Origin: Acidobacteriota bacterium
GTDB taxonomy: Bacteria; Acidobacteriota; Thermoanaerobaculia; Gp7-AA8
Length of the DNA: 64,000 nucleotides
NCBI GenBank assembly: GCA_021781455.1
Contig: JAJXWV010000090.1
Coordinates: forward strand, 1 to 64,000
Reading direction: 5' to 3'
Positions 23,363-31,238 of the stretch are shown one piece after another. Both the position numbers and the translations under genes were made by a program. The notes under the pieces were generated by a model, which was given only the letters and a program-made list of their open reading frames with translations, did not search any database and was not told the DNA's origin. Positions within the stretch are counted from its first letter, which is position 1; every line of letters begins with the position of its first letter.

Positions 23363-24271
23363 ATGCTCAGAAAACGAGGGGAGAACCTCCGCAGCGTCTA
23401 CGTCTTTCTTTTTCTGAACGTTGCGTTCTTTTTCCTCGAATACCAGGACGCGAAGAAATTCGCGACCCTCTTCTCGTTCGACCGCGCTTCCTTTGCGGCC
23501 GGACAGTATTGGCGCCTGCTGACCTATCAGTTCACCCAGGCCGGCCAGGGCTGGTTCTTCTTCCCCAAGCCCCTGATTCTCTTCTTCACGCTCCTGATCC
23601 TTTACCTGATGGGATCGACCGTGGAGGAGGAATGGGGGACGGTGAACTTCCTGATCTTCTTCCTGATCTCGACCGTCGTCTCCGCGGTTCTGGCCTCGTG
23701 GCTGGGCGTGCCGCTGCTCGGGTCGTATTTCGTGAATTACACGCTGCTGTTCGTGTACGCCTCGATGTTCCCGGAGCAGACCTTTTACCTTTTCGCAATC
23801 GTACCGATCCGAGTGCGATGGCTGGCCTATCTGGCCGGCGGCCTGCTGCTTTACGGCGCGGTTCTCGGCGGTCCGGCGAACATCGCCGTCCTCGGCGGTG
23901 CGCTGGCGGGATACGCGTTCTATCTTCTTCACCGGGTGCCGGTGGTACGCATCGTGCGCAGTGCAGTACCCGTCGAGGTCAGGCCGCAGACGCCCGACGT
24001 CACGGCCGTGCGCAACGGAAGCCGGTTTGCCGCGATCAAGAAGGCGCTGGCCGGCGGATCGCAGGCGGAGCTGGATCGACTCCTCGCGCTCTGCGAGAGC
24101 GAGATCGTGCGGCCGGTGAACATTTGTCCTCCGGTCGATTACAAGCCGGAGAACAACGACGGCTACTGCATTCGCTGCGAGGGTTTCGCGGAGTGCTCGG
24201 CGCGCTATCTGCGGGCACAGCAACGACCGCTTCCGCCGACCGAATCGAAAGTATCCGAAGCGAGCGTCTGA
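23363..24271 (+). CDS. Rhomboid-fold membrane protein without catalytic residues, cysteine-containing tail
   Basis: A 302-residue protein with about six membrane helices (residues 8-195) in rhomboid arrangement, including the L1-like W-R-L-L-T-Y-Q-F motif that follows helix 1. The GxSG serine motif is replaced (LLGSYFVNYTLLF), and the late helix reads NIAVLGGALAG where active enzymes have a His before the Gly pair. It therefore looks like a pseudoprotease that binds membrane substrates. After the membrane part, a cytosolic C-terminus carries a Cys cluster (C in NICPP, then YCIRC and ECSARY) that could bind a metal. Its stop abuts the stop of the convergent zinc-ribbon gene. Confidence 0.72.
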   Translation: MLRKRGENLRSVYVFLFLNVAFFFLEYQDAKKFATLFSFDRASFAAGQYWRLLTYQFTQAGQGWFFFPKPLILFFTLLILYLMGSTVEEEWGTVNFLIFFLISTVVSAVLASWLGVPLLGSYFVNYTLLFVYASMFPEQTFYLFAIVPIRVRWLAYLAGGLLLYGAVLGGPANIAVLGGALAGYAFYLLHRVPVVRIVRSAVPVEVRPQTPDVTAVRNGSRFAAIKKALAGGSQAELDRLLALCESEIVRPVNICPPVDYKPENNDGYCIRCEGFAECSARYLRAQQRPLPPTESKVSEASV

Positions 24272-24934
24272 TTACTGGCCTCGAGGCGGAGCAGGCGGTC
24301 CGCCTTCGCGTCCGCCGCCGCCACGCCGCCGTCTCCGGAACCGCCGCCGTCGCTTCGACTGCTCGCCTTCGCCGCCGGGCCCGTTCTGCTGGCGCATTTC
24401 GCCGCCGCCACTGTTCTGCGGCTTCGGCTGGCGCGGCGGGCCGCCACCCTGGCGCTCGGGTCCGGGTGGACGCCGCTGCGGCTGCTGTTGCTGGGGCTGG
24501 GTCGAGGCCTGGGCTCCTGCCGCCGCGCCCGATCGGTCGCCGCCACGGCGCCGCCGTCTGCGACGTCCGCTGCGCCGACCTTCGACAGCCTTCGCCTGTT
24601 GCTGTTCCTGGGGGAGCGGCTGCTGCCGGCGCTGAGGATTGGGCGGCGCAGGACGAGGCGATTGCTGCTGCTGATCGCGGCCGCGGTCACGCCCGCGCTG
24701 CCGCTGCGGACGTCGTTCGCCGCGCTCATGGGGACGGGAACGCTCGCCGGAGCGCTGCTCACTCGGCCGGCCCGTGCGCTGCTCCCATTCGCGCACCTTC
24801 TGCTGCATGAAACGGCGGCTCTGGGCTTCGAGCTTCTGCGCGCCTTCGCTGACCCCGCAATAAGGGCAGCGCCTCCACCCCTCGGGGTAGCTCTTGTGGC
24901 AGTTCGAGCAGAGAACGCTCTTCGGCAGCGGCAT
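24272..24934 (-). CDS. Zinc-ribbon protein with Arg/Gln/Gly-rich disordered tail
   Basis: A 220-residue protein. The first 35 residues form a zinc ribbon (MPLPKSVLCSNCHKSYPEG then RRCPYCG: two CxxC pairs). The rest is low complexity, rich in Arg, Gln, Gly and Pro with several runs of Arg, typical of nucleic-acid-binding disordered regions. I recognise no named family. RNA or ribosome association is a guess from composition. The frame is open upstream to 25333 but overlaps queD there, so I use ATG 24934. It is divergent from the small gene at 25003. Confidence 0.6.
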   Translation of the reverse strand: MPLPKSVLCSNCHKSYPEGWRRCPYCGVSEGAQKLEAQSRRFMQQKVREWEQRTGRPSEQRSGERSRPHERGERRPQRQRGRDRGRDQQQQSPRPAPPNPQRRQQPLPQEQQQAKAVEGRRSGRRRRRRRGGDRSGAAAGAQASTQPQQQQPQRRPPGPERQGGGPPRQPKPQNSGGGEMRQQNGPGGEGEQSKRRRRFRRRRRGGGGREGGPPAPPRGQ

Positions 24935-25002
24935 AGTGAGAGTGCTGCGGTTCGGATACAGGCAGTCCGTTCCGCGGGCGCGCGCATTGTACACTTCCGG
25001 TC

Positions 25003-25197
25003 GTGGGGGATGAGGGCCGCCGCCGCACGCTGCTCTCGCTGATCGAGCTCGCAGAAGGCCACAATCCGGCCGACTGCTGGGACGACCGCCGGGCGGTGGA
25101 GTTGCTGCGATCGCAATCGTCCGCGGAAGAGCTGCGGGAGCTTGGAATGAGAGAGGAGATGATTGCGCACGTCTTTCCGGGGGAGCATGAACGCTAG
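25003..25197 (+). CDS. Small conserved-looking hypothetical protein upstream of queD
   Basis: A 64-residue, soluble, strongly helical and charged protein (LLSLIELAEG, then DDRRAVELLRSQSSAEELRELGMREEMI) from GTG 25003. It ends 11 bp inside queD, and the queD SD lies within it, so the two are probably translationally coupled. No family recognised. The alternative is that this is only an open stretch ahead of queD; the balanced amino-acid composition argues for a real gene. Confidence 0.5.
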   Translation: MGDEGRRRTLLSLIELAEGHNPADCWDDRRAVELLRSQSSAEELRELGMREEMIAHVFPGEHER

Positions 25198-25579
25198 GTT
25201 CAGCGTGCGGGTCGAAGCGCGCTTCGAGGCCGCGCATTTTCTGCGCGAGTACCGCGGCATTTCCGAGCCGCTGCACGGCCATTCGTACAAGGTCGAGGCG
25301 GAGCTGCAGGCTCGCGGAGGTGGCGTCGACCACGATGACATCGCCGTCGATTTCGTCAGCGCCAGGCGGAAGCTGGAGGCCCTGGCACGGAAGCTCGATT
25401 ACGGATGCATCAACGACGTGGCGCCCTTCGATACCATCAACCCCTCCGCCGAGAACATCGCCGAATGGTTCCAGCGGGAGCTCTCGGCGGCCGTTGCCGA
25501 CGAGGCCGCCATCGTCACGGCCGTGACGGTCTGGGAAGGGCCGGTGAACTCCGTGACGTTTCGAGCACTGTCGTCATGA
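25187..25579 (+). CDS. queD: 6-carboxytetrahydropterin synthase QueD (PTPS family)
   Basis: A 130-residue pterin-fold enzyme that converts dihydroneopterin triphosphate to 6-carboxytetrahydropterin, an early step to queuosine and other 7-deazaguanines. Three zinc-ligand His residues are in AAHFLR and LHGHSY. The segment CINDVAPFDTINPSAENIA resembles the family LN-x-PTxExLA region, with Cys for the active site possibly the C of CIND or absent from its usual spot. The C-terminal Glu in VWEGPVNSVTF is the pterin-anchoring residue. ATG 25187 has SD GGGGGAG. No other queuosine genes are nearby. Confidence 0.85.
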   Translation: MNARFSVRVEARFEAAHFLREYRGISEPLHGHSYKVEAELQARGGGVDHDDIAVDFVSARRKLEALARKLDYGCINDVAPFDTINPSAENIAEWFQRELSAAVADEAAIVTAVTVWEGPVNSVTFRALSS

Positions 25580-26112
25580 ACAAGCTGCCCAACCACACGG
25601 CGCTGAAGGAATGGTCGAACGTGATCGAGGCCCTCGGTCGCGGCGAGCAGGTCATCCTCATTCGCAAGGGCGGCCTCGCCGACCCGAAGTTCGGCCTGGA
25701 GGCCGACCGCTTCTACCTCTATCCCACGTTCTACCATCAGCCCGCGGCGGGTACCGAGCCACAGCAAGTCACGGTCAGCCACTGGTGCGAGGTCGTGCGC
25801 ACGTGGCGCATCAGTGACGAGAGTGCCCCGGCGCGCCTAACACCGTTTGTCGTTCTTCCGAAGGATGCCGTGGAGACGCGCTATCGCTTTCGACCCGACC
25901 AGGCGCTGCAGGTCGTGGCGGTGCGCGTATTCGCGTTGCCGCGGCCCGTTCGCATCGAGGCCAAACCCGATTACCTCGGCTGCCGCAGCTGGATCAGCCT
26001 CGACGACGAGATCGACGTCGACGGCTCGGCGGCGGTCCTGAGCGAGCGCGAGCTGAAGGCCAGAATCGTCTTGATCGACGCGGCGATCAGTCAGGCCACC
26101 GCTGGCGTCTGA
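25576..26112 (+). CDS. DUF1802 family protein
   Basis: A 178-residue protein overlapping the queD stop by ATGA. The opening TALKEWSNVIEALGRGEQVILIRKGG and FYLYPTFYHQ, up to the shared KGG and YPT motifs, is typical of DUF1802, a family of unknown function found in cyanobacteria, Deinococcus and Acidobacteria-like genomes. No membrane segment or signal peptide. The tight coupling to queD suggests a link to nucleotide or tRNA modification, but this is only context. Confidence 0.8.
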   Translation: MNKLPNHTALKEWSNVIEALGRGEQVILIRKGGLADPKFGLEADRFYLYPTFYHQPAAGTEPQQVTVSHWCEVVRTWRISDESAPARLTPFVVLPKDAVETRYRFRPDQALQVVAVRVFALPRPVRIEAKPDYLGCRSWISLDDEIDVDGSAAVLSERELKARIVLIDAAISQATAGV

Positions 26113-26166
26113 GGCGCTGTCGACCATTCCCGTCGTGCCGGCGGTACTGGCCGCTAACATGGTGCC

Positions 26167-26907
26167 GTGGAGTTCCTGGCGGTCCTGATCATGATTGCCG
26201 CCGGCGTGGCGATCGCCTCGTTCGTTGCCGGCGCAGTGGCGATCTCCCGAGGTGAGAAGAGCCGCGCCGAAGGGCGGCGCGGCTCCGCGCCTAACAGGGA
26301 CGAGATCGCCGCGTCACTGCTGTTCCATGTCCTTGCAGCCGGTGGTGTCCCAGCCGAAGAAGCCTTGCGCGAGATCCGTCGCTCGGCCGGGCTTGCTGCC
26401 CGGGTGACACGGTCCGTCGACGTGGCGAACTGGGGCGACGCCTACGCCCAGGGCTCGTCCGCCGCGCAACGGGAGTCGCTGCTGGACACGGCCGTGCGCC
26501 TCGCCGCTGAGCGGCGTCGGCTCGTTCCGCTGCTGCAGTACGTGGCGCTGCTGGACCTCGCCTTTGCGCTGGGATTCCGCATCGACGCGCTGGCGCGGCT
26601 CCGTGAGAAATACGGATTCGACTACGTCGATCACGCCAAGGAGGGGCGGCCGCGCGACGCCGACCGCTCCAGCCGCACGACCTTGTTCGCCCGTGCCGAG
26701 GGAGATCGCGAACAATGGCTGGCCCTGCTGCAGATCGAGGGTCCACCGTCCCGGCAGGTGATCATCTCGGCTTACCGGAGGCTCGCGGCGCAGCAGCACC
26801 CGGACCGGTTTCACGGGCAGTCGCCCGATGAGCAGTCGGCGGCGGCAGCGCGCTTCATCGAGTTGACGCGCGCCTACGAGGCGTTGCTGTCGCTGTATCG
26901 GGATTGA
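26167..26907 (+). CDS. DjlA-like membrane-anchored J-domain protein
   Basis: A 246-residue protein with one N-terminal membrane helix (FLAVLIMIAAGVAIASFVAGAVA region, residues 3-25). A helical middle domain rich in Ala and Leu resembles TerB/DjlA. At the C-terminus is a J domain with the HPD tripeptide (AAQQHPDRFHG, about residue 216) that stimulates the DnaK ATPase. The layout of membrane anchor, TerB-like and J domain matches DjlA. It starts with GTG 26167. Confidence 0.8.
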   Translation: MEFLAVLIMIAAGVAIASFVAGAVAISRGEKSRAEGRRGSAPNRDEIAASLLFHVLAAGGVPAEEALREIRRSAGLAARVTRSVDVANWGDAYAQGSSAAQRESLLDTAVRLAAERRRLVPLLQYVALLDLAFALGFRIDALARLREKYGFDYVDHAKEGRPRDADRSSRTTLFARAEGDREQWLALLQIEGPPSRQVIISAYRRLAAQQHPDRFHGQSPDEQSAAAARFIELTRAYEALLSLYRD

Positions 26908-27259
26908 AATCCGGACTGCAATGGTGCTAGTATTCGCTGGAATAGTTGCTGTTTACTGTTTGTTTACCATCGCTTACTCAGCAAACCCCACCGTTTACCG
27001 TAGACTTCCGTAGACAATAACCAGCCATTTTCGAGGACGAACGTGTCCAGTCTCGATGACGGACACACGGGGCGCTTCGCCCGCGTTCGCCGGAAGGCGG
27101 GAAAACGGGTCAGGCCGCTAAAGTACATTGGCTAAACAGCTTACACGAAGGTCACGAGTTGCGCGTGTCGCACCCGTAACCTCTCCGAACGCCGCCGCAT
27201 CTAACAAAGCAAGCGGCACGGAGGTTGAAGTTTTTCGGCAGTGGACCACGGGAGAAACC
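26908..27259 (+). promoter_or_regulatory. Intergenic region / sigma-factor leader
   Basis: No gene seen before the sigma factor. The first part (26930-27020) is AT-richer than average and contains several GTTTAC copies and two GTAGAC copies that could be operator-like sites for autoregulation by the ECF sigma factor. The sigma frame is open up to TTG 27128, but codons 27128-27259 look non-coding. Confidence 0.35.
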
Positions 27260-28027
27260 ATGAAGAGCGCGGTAGCCAACGATCACGAGCAGGGATGGGA
27301 CTTCGAAAAGGCGGCCATGCCGTATGTCGATTCCCTCTACAACACCGCTTATCGAATGACGCGGAACTCCGAAGACGCGGAGGACCTCGTGCAGGAGACG
27401 TACCTCAAGGCCTACAAGTACTACGACAAGTTCGAAGAAGGTACGAACTTCAAGGCGTGGCTCTTCAAGATCATGAAGAACACGTTCATCAACAACTACC
27501 GCAAGAAGAAGCTCACGCCGCACAAGATCGACTTCTCGGAAATTGAAGAATCTTACGAGCGTGTGATCCAGAAGAACGCTCCCGATCTGATCAAGGATCC
27601 GGAGAGCGAGATCTTCCAGGACATGATGGACGCCGACGTCAAGCGTGCCCTCGACTCGCTTCCGCACGATTACAAGATGGTGGTCCTGCTCGCCGACATC
27701 GAAGGCTTTTCGTACAAGGAGATCGCCGAGATCCTGGACTGCCCGGTCGGTACGGTGATGTCGCGGCTCTACCGCGGGCGCAAGATGCTCGAGCGCACGC
27801 TGCTCGATTACGCGCGCAAGTACGGGTACATCCGCGGGGGCGCGGAGCCCGCCAAGATGCGATCGCGCAAGGACGACCTGAAGGGGCGCAAGAAGAAAGA
27901 CGAAGGCGCTGAAGAGGTCGAGGTGCGCGAGCCGGACGAGAACGAAGAAGAGATTCTTTTCAAGGAAGAAGAGGATTTCGAGTTCGAAGTGGCGGACGAA
28001 GAGGACGAGGAATTCGCCATCGAGTGA
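27260..28027 (+). CDS. ECF RNA polymerase sigma factor with acidic C-terminal tail
   Basis: A 255-residue group 4 sigma factor. Region 2 (residues about 15-85: YNTAYRMTRNSEDAEDLVQETYLKAYK) binds core and melts the -10. Region 4 (about 130-185: LDSLPHDYKMVVLLADIEGFSYKEIAEIL then VGTVMSRLYRGRKML, quoted in parts) contacts the -35. Unlike standard ECF factors of about 190 residues, it has a basic stretch (RSRKDDLKGRKKK) followed by a roughly 40-residue Glu/Asp-rich tail to the end. The downstream gene encodes a zinc anti-sigma factor. Start ATG 27260 chosen for SD GGGAG and because regions begin shortly after. Confidence 0.92.
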   Translation: MKSAVANDHEQGWDFEKAAMPYVDSLYNTAYRMTRNSEDAEDLVQETYLKAYKYYDKFEEGTNFKAWLFKIMKNTFINNYRKKKLTPHKIDFSEIEESYERVIQKNAPDLIKDPESEIFQDMMDADVKRALDSLPHDYKMVVLLADIEGFSYKEIAEILDCPVGTVMSRLYRGRKMLERTLLDYARKYGYIRGGAEPAKMRSRKDDLKGRKKKDEGAEEVEVREPDENEEEILFKEEEDFEFEVADEEDEEFAIE

Positions 28028-28081
28028 CCCAGTTTCAGCCCATTGAGAGTCGTCATTTCCGGAAGCAGGAAGGACTCGCAA

Positions 28082-28318
28082 ATGGGCTGTGAAGACGTCA
28101 GACGCGTCATTTACTTTTTCCTCGACGGTTCCCTCAATGACGCCAAGCTCCGCGAGATTTCCCGGCACCTCGACGACTGCCCGGACTGCGGCATGCGGGC
28201 CCGGATTCAGAAACGCCTGCGCCAGTTCATCCGTCGCCGCCTGACGCCAGTGGCCGCGCCGGAGCGGTTCAAGGTGCGGTTGTCGCGCTCGCTGCGTGCC
28301 CTCAGTTACGAGCTCTAG
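28082..28318 (+). CDS. Zinc-containing anti-sigma factor (ZAS domain)
   Basis: A 78-residue protein with the ZAS signature His-x3-Cys-x2-Cys (HLDDCPDC) preceded by an upstream Cys (MGCEDV), which together hold zinc and bind the partner sigma factor. No membrane segment, so it is soluble and could respond to oxidation by zinc release. It follows the ECF sigma gene by 54 bp and has SD AGGAAGGA. Direct partnership with the upstream sigma factor is inferred from adjacency. Confidence 0.85.
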   Translation: MGCEDVRRVIYFFLDGSLNDAKLREISRHLDDCPDCGMRARIQKRLRQFIRRRLTPVAAPERFKVRLSRSLRALSYEL

Positions 28319-28371
28319 CGCTCCGCGCGCACGCGGCGATTCGTCCACGAACGGCGTATAGAATTCGCCGC

Positions 28372-28956
28372 GTGACCAGCGACGCCGACAAGCTCATCCT
28401 CGTCTCCGGCAATCCAAACAAAGGCATTGAGGCGGAGCGCATTCTGGGTGTTTCTCTTCTCCGCGTGTCGATAAGCCTGCCGGAGATCCAGGCCGCAACC
28501 GTCGAGGAGATCTCCCGCTACAAGCTGGAGGTGGCTCGCACCAAGGGCTACGGCCGGCTCATCGTCGAGGACGTTTCGCTCGGCTTCGACGAACTGGGCA
28601 ACTTTCCCGGCCCGTACGTTCGCTGGCTTCTCGAAGCGGCGGGTGGAAAAGGGCTCGGCGCAATCGCCTATGCACTTCTCAACCGCGCAGCGAAGGCGCA
28701 GTGCTGCGTTGCGTACTGGGATGGCGTCGAAGCAAGAATCTTCGTCGGCGAGTGCGCCGGCGAGATCCTCGTCGAACCGCGCGGCGCTCAGAACTTCGGC
28801 TGGGACCCGTGGTTCAAACCGCACGGCTCGACTCGAACCTTCGCGGAGATGGACGCCGAAGAGAAGGACGAGATCTCCCACCGCGGGAAGGCCTATCGGA
28901 TGCTCCGCGACCACTTGCGACGCGAGCCGCACGTGGGTGCGGCGGGTCGTCGCTGA
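28372..28956 (+). CDS. RdgB/HAM1-family non-canonical purine NTP pyrophosphatase
   Basis: A 194-residue house-cleaning enzyme that hydrolyses ITP, dITP or XTP to the monophosphate. The N-terminal SGNPNKGIE is the family SxNxxK motif, VEDVSLGFDEL holds the catalytic Asp, FPGPYVRW is the next motif and GWDPWFKP plus ISHRGKA complete the substrate site. It diverges from E. coli RdgB, so the exact substrate range is uncertain. It starts with GTG 28372; a TATAGAAT sequence just upstream (28358-28365) may be its -10. Confidence 0.87.
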   Translation: MTSDADKLILVSGNPNKGIEAERILGVSLLRVSISLPEIQAATVEEISRYKLEVARTKGYGRLIVEDVSLGFDELGNFPGPYVRWLLEAAGGKGLGAIAYALLNRAAKAQCCVAYWDGVEARIFVGECAGEILVEPRGAQNFGWDPWFKPHGSTRTFAEMDAEEKDEISHRGKAYRMLRDHLRREPHVGAAGRR

Positions 28957-29165
28957 GGCGACGCAGGCTCCGACTCTGGACGGCTTGATCTGAAATTGAG
29001 ACATCCGGGGCGCGTGCGACGAGGCGTCTCCAGGGGATTCACATCTATAACTGTAATGAATGCAGCAATTAGGAGATTCTGCGCTCAGCCATGAGAGCTG
29101 GCAGGCCCCTTGAAAAATCAGTGGTACGCCGAAGAGTTCCGGCGGGCTGTGGAAAGGACCTCACC

Positions 29166-29333
29166 ATGTGGGTTTTCGACGGAGAAGATTGGACCGAAGA
29201 AGGGGGAGCGTCGCCCGAGCGCAAGCCGGCAAACTCTCTCCCGATCTGGAACGAGACCATGCCCGAGCTGCAGGTGATCGAATACCTTCCACCGACACGG
29301 CCGACCGACATGCCCCCGCTGCCTCTTCCGTGA
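29166..29333 (+). CDS. Small acidic hypothetical protein
   Basis: A 55-residue protein (MWVFDGEDWTEEGG start, proline-rich end RPTDMPPLPLP) with SD GGAAAGGA nine bases upstream and a strong terminator 25 bp downstream, so it is an isolated single-gene transcript. Trp and Pro content suggest a short peptide-interaction segment. No family recognised. The upstream 209 bp after the RdgB-like gene hold no other gene. Confidence 0.55.
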   Translation: MWVFDGEDWTEEGGASPERKPANSLPIWNETMPELQVIEYLPPTRPTDMPPLPLP

Positions 29334-29357
29334 AGCAGCGACGATTCGACGACCAGC

Positions 29358-29386
29358 GGGCCGCGCGCGAGCGCGGCCCTTTCATT
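29358..29386 (+). terminator. Terminator after the small acidic gene
   Basis: A perfect 8-bp stem GGGCCGCG / CGCGGCCC (29358-29365, 29372-29379) followed by TTTCATTT. It overlaps the 3-prime end of the convergent hydrolase gene. Confidence 0.8.
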
Positions 29387-30158
29387 TGCGCCCGTAGCGC
29401 GACAGGAACGCGGAGATGATCGGATCGACCTGCGCGGCGGCGACGTTGAACATGCGATCGGCGTGGTAGTTGCCGGGGATGTCGATGATGTGAAGTTCCT
29501 TCGGCTCGTTCGCCAGCGCATAGAGCGCGGTGGAGTGGCTGTGATCGATGAGCCAGTCGTGCTTCACGTGGATGAAGCAGACCGGGACGTGCACGGCCGC
29601 CATGTCGTCGAGCGCGCGCAGTTTCGGACGGCCAATGCGCCACTCGAAGCGCGGCCGCCGCAGCGCCTGGCCGAGCTCGATGTGACGGTGCAGCGTGAAG
29701 GGATTGATTCGCGGGGACACCATTCCGAAGTCGGCGACCGGTGAGATGAGAAGCAGTGAGGCGATGGGAAGAGAGTGTCGTGCCGCCGTGGAGATCGCGA
29801 TCGCGCCGCCGTACGAGAAGCCAAGCAGCGTGACGGACTCGAACGATCGCCCGCGGATGAGCTCCTCGCACACGGCCGCCACGTCGTAGTGCTCCGACAG
29901 GTTGAAGCCGAATACGCCTTCACTTTCACCGTGGCCGCGGAGATCGCAGACGGCCGCAGCGAGGCCGTTCACGTTGATCAAACCTGCCAGGCGCTGCATT
30001 GCGGCGTGGCGGCGATCGCGCCAGAAACCAGGCACAACCAGCACAACCGAGCGCGACGGCTGGCCATAGATGTCAAACGCGATTCTCGTCCCGTCGAAAG
30101 AGACTGTGGCGCAGCTCACCGGCTGCGGTACCGCGAAAACCTCGGCGCTGCTTGACAT
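29382..30158 (-). CDS. Alpha/beta-hydrolase family protein
   Basis: A 258-residue alpha/beta-hydrolase with the nucleophile elbow GFSYGGA (Ser near residue 119), an oxyanion region VVPGFWRDRRHAAM, RGHGESEG, a candidate catalytic Asp in HVKHDWLID, and His in GNYHADRM. This set resembles short-chain acyl or dipeptidyl hydrolases of the 2,6-dioxo type and lysophospholipase-like proteins; the substrate is unknown. No signal peptide from ATG 30158; the longer frame to 30344 would add an unlikely sequence. Confidence 0.8.
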   Translation of the reverse strand: MSSSAEVFAVPQPVSCATVSFDGTRIAFDIYGQPSRSVVLVVPGFWRDRRHAAMQRLAGLINVNGLAAAVCDLRGHGESEGVFGFNLSEHYDVAAVCEELIRGRSFESVTLLGFSYGGAIAISTAARHSLPIASLLLISPVADFGMVSPRINPFTLHRHIELGQALRRPRFEWRIGRPKLRALDDMAAVHVPVCFIHVKHDWLIDHSHSTALYALANEPKELHIIDIPGNYHADRMFNVAAAQVDPIISAFLSRYGRK

Positions 30159-30384
30159 CGGCTCAGTCGTCCCTAATATATGTGCCCCGCGAGCGGGTAC
30201 GAAGCTCGCACCCCTGCGGATACCGCGTAGTTCTTCAAAAGAGCCGTGACGCTCAGAGCAGTTTCTCAGATCCCAGCGCATAAGGAAGAAGGTGATTCCG
30301 GCACCCGAAGAGCGAATTCCGATTTCGATACGGATGAGAGACACAGGTCCGAGCGACCTGAATAATTTGAAGGAGAATCACTCA

Positions 30385-30723
30385 ATGAAGAAGTCCTTAG
30401 TCATCACCCTTATCGCGCTCTTCGCAGTGGCGATGTTCGCGGTCAGCTGCAAGAAGGAAGAGAACGTCAACACGGATACGGCCACCACAGATACGTCCAT
30501 GACGACCGCTCCGGCCAGCGACACCGCCGCGACTGGCACCACCGGCACGATGTCGACCACCGACACCGCCGCCACCTCGACCACCGGCACCACCATGACG
30601 GACACCGCCGGCGAAACGACTGGTACGACCACCACCAGCATGACCTCGCCCGAAACCGGCACCGCCACCACTGGCACGGCGAAGACCGAAACCAAGAAAG
30701 AAGTCAAGAAGACCAAGAAGTAG
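30385..30723 (+). CDS. Threonine-rich lipoprotein 1
   Basis: A 112-residue lipoprotein. MKKSLVITLIALFAVAMFAVSC is a lipoprotein signal, cleaved before Cys-22, followed by KKEE. The rest is almost entirely Thr, Ala, Ser, Gly, Met and Asp with repeated T-T-G-T and D-T-A blocks, ending in a Lys-rich tail (TKKEVKKTKK). It is likely disordered and surface-exposed or periplasmic. SD AAGGAG at 30370-30375. A paralogue follows with its own SD, separated by a strong terminator. Confidence 0.8.
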   Translation: MKKSLVITLIALFAVAMFAVSCKKEENVNTDTATTDTSMTTAPASDTAATGTTGTMSTTDTAATSTTGTTMTDTAGETTGTTTTSMTSPETGTATTGTAKTETKKEVKKTKK

Positions 30724-30739
30724 CGTCTTCCAGGTTTTT

Positions 30740-30771
30740 CGAACGCCCCGCTTCGGCGGGGCGTTCGCTTT
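30740..30771 (+). terminator. Terminator after threonine-rich lipoprotein 1
   Basis: A perfect 12-bp stem CGAACGCCCCGC / GCGGGGCGTTCG with a TTCG loop (30740-30767) followed by CTTTAT. Confidence 0.9.
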
Positions 30772-30918
30772 ATGCGGTACTCTCTTTGCTCACCAGTCCG
30801 GCGCAGCTCTTCGGCCTGGTGAGTCTGCTGATCCCGAGTAAGGCCCGAAGAGGGCTCGCCTGCGGTGGCCCGCCACAGTGCTCGGGAAATTCGAAAACCA
30901 ACGATGAAAGAGGAAACG

Positions 30919-31182
30919 ATGAAGAAAGCTCTGACTATGCTGTCCCTGTTGGCCATCCTGCTGTTCGCCTTCGCTTGCAAGAAGGAAGACACGACCACGA
31001 CGGATACCAGCACCACGACCGAAACCACGTCCACGACGACCCCTGCTGAGCCGACGGCCACCGACACGACGGCCACCACGATGACCACGACCGCTCCGAC
31101 GACCGACACCACCGGTACGGCAGCTACGACGGACACCAGCGCGACGTCGACGACGACCACCGCGACGACGACCCACACCTAG
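30919..31182 (+). CDS. Threonine-rich lipoprotein 2
   Basis: An 87-residue paralogue of the preceding lipoprotein: signal MKKALTMLSLLAILLFAFAC with Cys-20, then KKED and a tail made almost only of Thr, Ala, Asp, Pro and Ser ending THT. It lacks the Lys-rich C-terminus of its neighbour. The acceptor Thr residues could be glycosylated or only act as a flexible spacer; no family known to me. A terminator follows that also closes coaE. Confidence 0.78.
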   Translation: MKKALTMLSLLAILLFAFACKKEDTTTTDTSTTTETTSTTTPAEPTATDTTATTMTTTAPTTDTTGTAATTDTSATSTTTTATTTHT

Positions 31183-31210
31183 TCGGATCGCGCCTCGCGC
31201 GCACCGATGA

Positions 31211-31238
31211 CGCCCCGCTCCGGCGGGGCGTTTTTTTT
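31211..31238. terminator. Bidirectional terminator between lipoprotein 2 and coaE
   Basis: An 8-bp stem CGCCCCGC / GCGGGGCG (TCCG loop) followed by eight T on the plus strand. Confidence 0.9.
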
